The notes beneath the pieces are model-generated. The model was not told where the DNA came from. It worked only from the letters and a program-made list of their open reading frames with translations, and made no database searches. A stretch of 64,000 nt of DNA. It comes from Circinella umbellata. Lineage: Eukaryota; Mucoromycota; Mucoromycetes; Mucorales; Lichtheimiaceae. Where the stretch lies: positions 372,001 to 436,000 of the forward strand of contig JAIWNF010000028.1 of the NCBI GenBank assembly GCA_025093555.1, in the 5' to 3' direction. Shown one piece after another: positions 56,815 through 64,000 of this stretch. Made by a program: the position numbers and the translations under genes. Every line of letters begins with the position of its first letter. Position 1 is the stretch's first letter.

Positions 56815-59800
56815 ATGAGTCATTCGTTTCTATTCCATGTCTCTAAAACAATTCCACGCTGTAAAATAAACAGTAATTTTATTTCTCAATTGCAAACAAA
56901 TTCCACAGCATTGCACAATGCAGCTGGAGGGGGAGAATTCGGATCGTCAGTAAAAAACACACGTCAATTCTCGTCATATGCGGCCAAGGCTTCACCACTT
57001 ACTGTATGGGGAGGTGACTTATTATATAAAACATTGAAATCAAGCCCTACTCGTTCTGTACTTGTTACCTTGCAGCCTTTACAAAAAGGGGGTGAACGAC
57101 AGTGGTTTCGATCTGCATCAACAGACACGTATGATTTACGTGAACGTGATCCTAAAGATGACAACGCTGCTGGTATTCCTGGTGATAATAGTGGCTCTGA
57201 AGGTGGTTCTGCATCGTCTGGAAACAATGGTAATCATAACGAAAACGGTGACGGAGAAGGTGGTGGAGGAGAAGGGAAACCTTCCCCGACATTTCAAGTG
57301 ATCGACAATCAATTGCAGAAACCATCTGTTCCAGAAATATACCCCCAAGTACTAGCCCTACCAATTGGACGAAGACCATTGTTTCCTGGATTTTACAAAG
57401 CAGTTGTTGTCAAAGATCCCAATGTGACAGCTGCAATCAAAGATTTGCTTAAACGAGGTCAACCATACGTTGGAGCGTTTTTGCTCAAAGATGAAAACAT
57501 GGATATTGATACCGTCACCAATATAGATCAAGTATATGATGTCGGTGTATTTGCACAAATAACAAGCGTATTTCCAGCTGGTACTGGAGGAGGAACAGCT
57601 GGGGGAGAGAAACAAGAACAAGGATTGACGGCTGTATTATATCCTCATCGGCGGATAAAGGTCACTGATATAATCCCACCAGGTGCTGCAATGGAAAAAC
57701 TGAAACAAGAACAAGCAGAGAAAGAACAACGGCACAAAGCAGAACCCATGGCAAAGGGAATGGCAGATACAAAAAAAGTGGATGAAAATCGTGCAAACGA
57801 AAAAAAAGGAGAAGAGACAGTCGGTACATAAGTTAAAACTATAAAGATTAACAGGTTGAATACATATAAGCATTTTTTATACAGGCGTATTAATCATTCA
57901 TCTCAATCTTAATAATAGATAAAAGCGAGCAATCAAATAATGAACAATATGCAACAGCTTTCCTTGCACAAGAACACCACGTCTCGCTGGCGAATGTGGA
58001 AAACCTAGTAGAACCTTATTATTCAAAAAAAGATCAAACGATTCGTGCAGTCAGCTCGGAAATTGTATCTGTATTCAAGGATATTGCATCACTAAATCCT
58101 CTCTTCAGAGATCAGATTGCAAGTTTTTCAATGTCCCAATCTGCCGGAAATGTATTTGAAGAACCTGGTAAACTGGCAGATTTTGCTGCTGCTGTGTCTG
58201 CTGCCGAACCTGAAGAGTTACAAGAAGTGCTCGAGACGTTACCCATTGGTGACCGGCTACAAAAAGCACTTCTGGTTCTCAAAAAAGAATTAATGAATGC
58301 TCAACTACAAAACAAAATTTCAAAAGAAGTTGAAAGCAAAATTGCAAAACGCCAGCGAGAATATTACTTGATGGAACAGCTCAAAGGGATCAAAAGGGAA
58401 CTTGGAATAGAAAGTGACGGCAAAGACAAGCTTGTGGAAGGGTTTAAGGAAAAGGCAAAAAAGTTGGATATGCCTGAAACTGTAAAGAAAGTTTTCGATG
58501 AGGTAAATTAATGCGAAATTGTTTAAAATCATGCATAGCGCAAAAGTTTTCTTATGGTTTATGAAAACAACACAGGAAATCAGTAAACTTGCTCATTTAG
58601 AGCCAGCTGCGTCTGAATTTAACGTCACGCGTAATTATCTTGATTGGATTACCCAGATCCCTTGGGGTCAGCGGTCAAGAGAGAATTACAATATCAATCA
58701 TGCTCAAAAGGTGTTGGATGAAGATCACTATGGGCTTAAAGACGTTAAGGACCGTATCCTTGAATTTATTGCCGTGGGAAAACTTAGAGGAACAGTGGAA
58801 GGCAAAATTCTATGTTTGGTCGGACCACCAGGAACTGGAAAGGTATACTATTGATATATCAACAAAATAACGTGTTAGAATAATTTCATCGTTGCTAAAT
58901 ATCAGATTTTAAACAGACATCTATTGGAAAGAGCATTGCACGAGCACTGGATCGTGAATTTTATCGATTTTCAGTTGGCGGATTGACTGATGTAGCCGAA
59001 ATCAAAGGCCATAGACGTACATATGTGGGTGCGATGCCAGGCAAAGTTATTCAAGCCTTGAAAAAAGTCAAGACTGAAAATCCATTAATTCTTATTGATG
59101 AAATCGATAAGATTGGCCGAGGTCATCAAGGCGATCCATCTTCAGCCTTGCTCGAACTGTTGGATCCAGAACAAAATAGTAGTTTTTTAGACCATTACAT
59201 GGATGTACCGGTCGATCTTTCCAAGGTCTTATTCGTTTGCACAGCAAACGTTCTAGATACCATTCCAGGACCTTTGATTGACCGGATGGAAGTAATTCAA
59301 CTCTCTGGATACATTGCAGAAGAAAAAGAGGCTATTGCAGACCGATACCTTGCACCAGCTGCAAAAATTGCAGCAGGCTTAGAGAATGTTGACGTAAATT
59401 TAACGCAAGAGGCAATTGATACCTTAATCAAAAACTATTGTCGCGAGAGTGGTGTCCGTAACTTAAAAAAACAAATTGATAAGGTGTATCGAAAGGCAGC
59501 TTATAATATCGTGGAGAAGGTTGGAGAAGACCATTTCGAGCAAGAAAAGGGTGATTCAGCCAAGGTTCTTCCTCACGACAAGCGATCCAATGATCCGGTT
59601 AAGGCAGATCATCCATCACCTGAAAAAGAAGTGGGTCAAGAGAAAACGCACGAAGAAAGAACACCTCTTGAAGTTCCTGATGGTATTAAACTTGAAATTT
59701 CTGCGGATAACTTGAAAGACTATGTCGGCCCACCAGTGTTCCAATCGGATAGGCTTTATGAAAAGACACCACCTGGCGTTATTATGGGATTAGCATGGAC

Positions 59801-60571
59801 TAGCATGGGTAAGTGTATACTAATAAATAAATATTTACGAATAAATCTTATAATAAAAACTTCTGACTTTTTTTTCGTCTTCATTAAGGTGGATCATCTC
59901 TCTATATTGAATCTGTACTCGAATCATCGCTCACCCCAAAATCCCATCCACATTTGTCCAAAACTGGTCAACTTGGTGATGTAATGAAGGAATCTACCAG
60001 TATTGCCTATACATTTGCCAAATCATTAATGGTATCACGTTTCCCGAAAAATCGATTTTTTGATAAAGCTCGTGTGCATTTACATTGTCCTGCTGGAGCA
60101 ACTCCGAAAGATGGTAAGTTTTGTCTTTATAATGTTGCTGAAGGAAAATAAAATATTAAAAAGATAAAAACATATTTAGGACCATCGGCTGGTATTACTA
60201 TGGCAACTTCGCTCATTTCATTGGCATTGAACAAGCCCGTGAGTTCAAATATTGCTATGACAGGTGAATTGACAACTACTGGAAAAGTGCTCAAGATTGG
60301 CGGCCTAAAAGAAAAGACTATTGCGGCTAAACGATCCAATATTGATACTATCTTATTTCCTCGGGATAATATTTCCGATTGGGAGGAATTGCCGGATCAT
60401 GTTAAAGAAGGAATTACTGGTATTCCCGTTGAAAATTATTCGGATGTGTTTGATATCTGCTTTAAAAACATTACCAAAGAAGAAGCAGAAACGGTATGGG
60501 AAAGTGCTCTGCCTGAAGAAGAAATGCGTAAGCACGATCAAAAAACTGATGACGACAATAATTCAGAATGA
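56815..60571 (+). CDS. PIM1: Mitochondrial ATP-dependent Lon protease (Pim1-like)
   Basis: It degrades damaged proteins in the mitochondrial matrix. Six exons (56815-57823, 57919-58502, 58576-58842, 58917-59808, 59889-60113, 60180-60571) join in frame to 1122 residues. A Ser/Arg-containing N-terminus (1-105) acts as presequence, then an Asn/Gly-rich stretch and the Lon N-domain (from about 180, [20 protein letters not shown]). The AAA+ module has Walker A GPPGTGKTS (614-622) and Walker [10 protein letters not shown]. The protease domain has the catalytic Ser995 in GPSAG and Lys1038 in [13 protein letters not shown] charged Lys/Glu insert separates AAA+ and protease parts, as in fungal Pim1. 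ATG 56815 is the first ATG in frame. It converges with the carrier gene, 209 bp between the stops. Confidence 0.96.
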
Positions 60572-60780
60572 TTTTCTATAAACTCTTGTTTTTAGACCTT
60601 TGTAACACGCTTTCTATTTATTTTCACTGTGAATTCCATCTAAATTAGAAAAAAATTAAAGCTCGCATTTACTATAGCATTATAAATTCCATAAAATAGT
60701 AACAACCGTGGGTAAAAATAAAAAAAACAGAGTAAATAATTTGACCTCGTGATCTCGAATGATGTATTGTGTAATATTTA

Positions 60781-62525
60781 TTAAATAATTGCAGCTGCAC
60801 TATTCTGCCCAAAACGACTGGTATCTTCTGTTAACATTTTCATTGTCCATGTGTACGCAACAAACGTAGCAGCATTGGATGGGAACGCTCTAAGTAATGT
60901 TGGAAGTAGACCCCGGAACATGATTCTGATCCCCTCGCTCTGATAACAACGTCGAGCACAATCTATCATACCTTTGTACTCGCCTGGACTTGCTTGAATT
61001 CGTGTTTTAATTACGTCTAAACGGAGTACATGTATTTTATTAGTAAAATATAAACGATTGTTATAATTTATAGTCTTTTTTAAGGTATGGAGTAAACATT
61101 GCTACCTGCAGGATATGTTGAGCACCATGCCATCATACCGGCTATTCCACCTGCAAAAATTACCTTCGGCCCTGTAATATCACGATCACCAGACAGTCTA
61201 GATATACACTCATATGTAACAAAATATGGTCCAAAACTTAGTTCTCGAAGAACAGTAGGCGCCATTCCAGTAAAACATCCCCGTATCCCTCGTCGTTTAT
61301 AAATTTGTGCTAAACAGTCTATAGGTCCCTTCATAGTTGTAGAAAGGGTTTGATTTTGAAGTTGAACTTTGGCTAATTCCATTGGACAAGTGACAAAACT
61401 TTTGTAGTAGGTGGATGAGTGAGTATTATGAAACAACAAAGGTATCTCCCCTCTTCCAAAAAAAATCTGATACAATCTCGTGAATGTCTCATTTTTTTAT
61501 TATTACAATCTTACCTTGTAATCATACCAGCACCCATACCAGCTGCCATTATTTGTAGTAATGATGGTTGTTGATCAGGTCTACCAAAAGCCGTATCATT
61601 ACTTTGTGCATTAACGCCATGTTTTTCTTGTAACTTTATCAGCCAATCGAACGACCCGAACACAAGAGCATTAACTACAGCGACACCGGCCTAACTAACA
61701 CAATAACATTATAATGCTGCTATACTTTATACCTTTTCAGTAATGGGTATGTTGTCAACTTACCGCTGGTGAGGCCATTCCTTTATAGAGGCCAAAAATC
61801 TAACATAAAACCATTGTATTAGCACGGTGATAAATACAATCTAAGGGTTAAGACGCCAAAAAAAACTAGTATACAGTTAAACCCTTTATTACTACACCCA
61901 CTTATTGCTCCCCCTCCCGACTTTTGCAGTATGTTCGAGGTGAATCCCACTTGTACAAAAAATAAGGTTTGACTGTAGCTAACAGAAAGTATGTAATCAC
62001 CTTTTCTTGTCGTACTGTTGAAGCAAAGCAATCCCAAGTCCCTTTATATTTTGTTTGTGCTTTTTGTGTCTGTAACCGTACTTTGACTATAATATAAATT
62101 GCAATAGCAACGTATGTTTGAGAAATCTTCGCATAAAAATAAAACAATGTTCGTCCTACCTGTGTCTATATGTGAAATAATAAAAAATGTACTTAGCATT
62201 ATATACATTTACCACCAGTTTATTTTTCTGCAACATTGTTTACTTACCGAATGGATGCCCTACGGCAAGTCCAGAAAGACCTAATAAGAGTCATAGTGTT
62301 TTGTTAGATGCATACCAAGCTTTATTTAGATCTCTGTAATTAATATGCTGTGTTGAACAAAAGACTTATATGACGTGCCTCCAACGAGCCCTGCTATAAA
62401 GCATGGAACCGTGCTTTCGGTATGTTGACTTGCTATATATGTCGAATTATTAGTACTTTATTATTATAGCAAAGGGATTTATTACTAAATAATGATGACT
62501 CACGAATTTCATCGATATCTAACAT
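60781..62525 (-). CDS. Mitochondrial carrier, SLC25A29-like (basic amino acid type)
   Basis: A six-helix inner-membrane carrier. Nine exons (62525-62504, 62432-62379, 62280-62248, 62165-62160, 62086-62001, 61799-61764, 61690-61515, 61398-61106, 61016-60781) join in frame to 313 residues. The three signature motifs are HPFDTVK (34-40), CPMELAK and YPADVIK. CPMELAK and the DCLAQIYKRRGIRG and LLRAFPSNAATF blocks resemble human SLC25A29, which moves arginine, lysine and ornithine; the substrate here is inferred. Exon 4 is only 6 nt (ACACAG) and provides two bases of the Asp37 codon, Thr38 and the first base of Val39. The intron after exon 2 has a GC donor. Without the microexon the frame is kept but the conserved Asp is lost. 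Confidence 0.9.
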
Positions 62526-64000
62526 AACTTGTTATTTTTGTATAAAAGTAGAAAAGAAATGTGAATTTATGGACTTTTTCCTGTCCAATTACAAGATAAA
62601 GAGCGTGGGAACTTATCTGCATAAATGTAAAGAACTACTATATATGTGTATTATATACAAATATACTCGGCAAGTGTATTTTAAATACTTATATCGTTAC
62701 TATCGAAAAAAAGGCAATGTACATACATTGCTTTATTTGTACTGGCATGATTTACGTAGTGATAAAATAAGAGAAAAATACTACGTATCTTAACACTGTT
62801 TCAGAATAGAAGTATGCAGTGATAACCTAAAAAAAAAATTCATGCTGAAATTCAAAATTTCTCAATTACGTATTTACTAGCGACGAACTCGTGCCCAGTG
62901 TTTCCACACACAAAGAAACAATAATCAAATTAGAGGCACCTGTTCAATCATTCAGGGGCTGAAGAAGATTATTCAGATAGTTTTATTATTATTACTAATT
63001 AAACTTCATATTCTGTAATTGATGTTGTATTTACAGCGATCTTAATATTCCCACTGTCCTAGTGAGCTTCTCCTTATCATTTGAATTCCAATAAGTTTCT
63101 TTCCTCACTTAAATTTCCTTTACTTTCGTGGTACAGAATTTCGAAAGTTTTAAAGGCTGGAGTATAAGAAGCTTTCCCGCAAATTTAGTACGCCAGTGTC
63201 ACACAATGCACAATGGACTTGTGATCAAAGAATGTAATCGCAACTTGTACAATTATACCCAGTCGTGCGGTATAAAATACAAAAAATTCTCTGAAAATTT
63301 TAACGTTACGTGCTTTCTTTTGTCACTTTGTTGTTTTTATTATCTCGTTTTTTTGCCATAAAAAATGATATTTTTTTATAAAAAGAATTATACTTTTCGC
63401 TATTACATGCTTTTCAATACCGATAGTTCGAGTTTGGTTCAAAGCTCTGATCCACTTCATACGTGGATTTAACATCAAATAACAAGAATATAGTCTTTCA
63501 TCTTTTACATGAACTATGCATTACAGTACATTTGTCTTAATTAATTATATGGTTAGAAATTATTTAGATTTTCCTAATCCCAACCTTTGCCCAAGTAAAA
63601 GCTTATATTGAAAGTAGGGGCAGCAGATTGGAGAGTTTTAATAGGTAGCAGCATTAGCAGGTATGCACCCTGTTCTGTTACGCGGAACGGGTCCACTGTT
63701 TAGAAGCTGCTAATGTTCATTCACTCATATTGCATATGAATGTTACAAATATAAAATAAATAATAACAATAACAATAACAACAAACATCTAGGGAATTGA
63801 TATCATGCAATTAAGAGAAACAAATTTAAATACGCACGGACCATGAAAGATCAACATCAAAGTTGTACCTAGAGACGATACTAATGCACGGTGACAATAA
63901 ACAAAAGAAAGCGTTATGTTAGCTGAAATACATATGCAATTATAAACGGATAACCTACAACGATTCTTTTTAGTATCGACTATTGGGTGCTTTTTTTATT
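62526..64000. other. Intergenic region at the right edge, with one hairpin
   Basis: The first bases hold the promoter of the carrier gene. An open frame at 63128-63361 (77 residues, several Cys, hydrophobic end) begins at a non-ATG codon and has no known domain; it was not called. A two-part inverted repeat at 63651-63716 is listed separately. An ACAATA repeat is at 63762-63784. Confidence 0.4.
63651..63716. repeat. Two-stem inverted repeat (possible structured RNA or cruciform)
   Basis: An outer arm GCATTAGCAG (63651-63660) pairs with CTGCTAATGT (63707-63716), with one G-U pair. Inside it ACCCTGTTC (63667-63675) pairs with GAACGGGT (63685-63692), again allowing G-U. The patch is richer in GC than the flanks. 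No RNA family was recognised. Confidence 0.35.

Noticed and set aside
57136..57379. Several open frames antisense to Lon exon 1
   Set aside because: Shadows of the real coding frame with no independent start context or domain.
59789..59984. Apparent frameshift in the Lon gene where two reading frames overlap
   Set aside because: An intron at 59809-59888 (GTAAGT...TTAAG) restores the frame exactly and gives the conserved GGSSLYIES followed by [11 protein letters not shown]; there is no break.

Overview
This window is nuclear DNA of an early-diverging filamentous fungus, most likely a member of the Mucoromycota (Mucorales). The evidence is AT-rich sequence with short introns, a GH45 endoglucanase with an N-terminal CBM1 as known from Mucor and Rhizopus, a Mucoromycota-style two-domain DUF8032-type protein, a division 1 chitin synthase and a mitochondrial Lon protease. 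The assignment is by protein recognition only; no search was run. Intron-containing genes were spliced by hand until the exons joined in frame and matched the family. This gave 66 introns in 12 genes; 63 are GT-AG and 3 are GC-AG.

Layout. 1-1.3 kb: a gene fragment at the edge and a decayed Ty3/gypsy-like protease relic. 1.3-7.8 kb: a divergent pair of glycerophospholipid acyltransferase genes, Sct1/Gpt2-type GPAT (-) and Gpc1-type glycerophosphocholine acyltransferase (+). 7.8-14.4 kb: a long AT-rich gap with no gene I can support. 14.4-20 kb: a small single-membrane-segment protein (+) convergent with a 16-exon alanyl-tRNA synthetase of bacterial type with a likely mitochondrial presequence (-). 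21.6-24.2 kb: a nuclear-looking protein with two copies of a DUF8032-type domain (+). 25.2 kb: a 160-bp inverted-repeat element resembling a MITE.

26.7-44.8 kb is rich in secreted or surface proteins linked to carbohydrates: a kelch-propeller membrane protein (-), a decayed GH47 alpha-mannosidase (-), an intact CBM1-GH45 endoglucanase (-), a decayed second GH45 copy without CBM1 (-), a bZIP transcription factor (+), and a PL14 polysaccharide lyase with a C-terminal GPI-like signal (+).

47-62.5 kb is compact housekeeping DNA: NIFK/Nop15-like nucleolar RRM protein (+), complex I subunit GRIM-19/NDUFA13 (-), chitin synthase (-), a small secreted CBM14 chitin-binding protein (-), mitochondrial Lon (+), and an SLC25A29-like mitochondrial carrier (-). 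The carrier gene contains a 6-nt microexon that supplies most of the conserved Asp codon of its first signature motif.

There is no bacterial-style operon and no tRNA, rRNA or CRISPR array that I could recognise. Functional themes are membrane-lipid acylation, mitochondrial maintenance (AlaRS, GRIM-19, Lon, carrier), and cell-wall or extracellular polysaccharide handling (chitin synthase, CBM14, GH45, GH47 relic, PL14, kelch).
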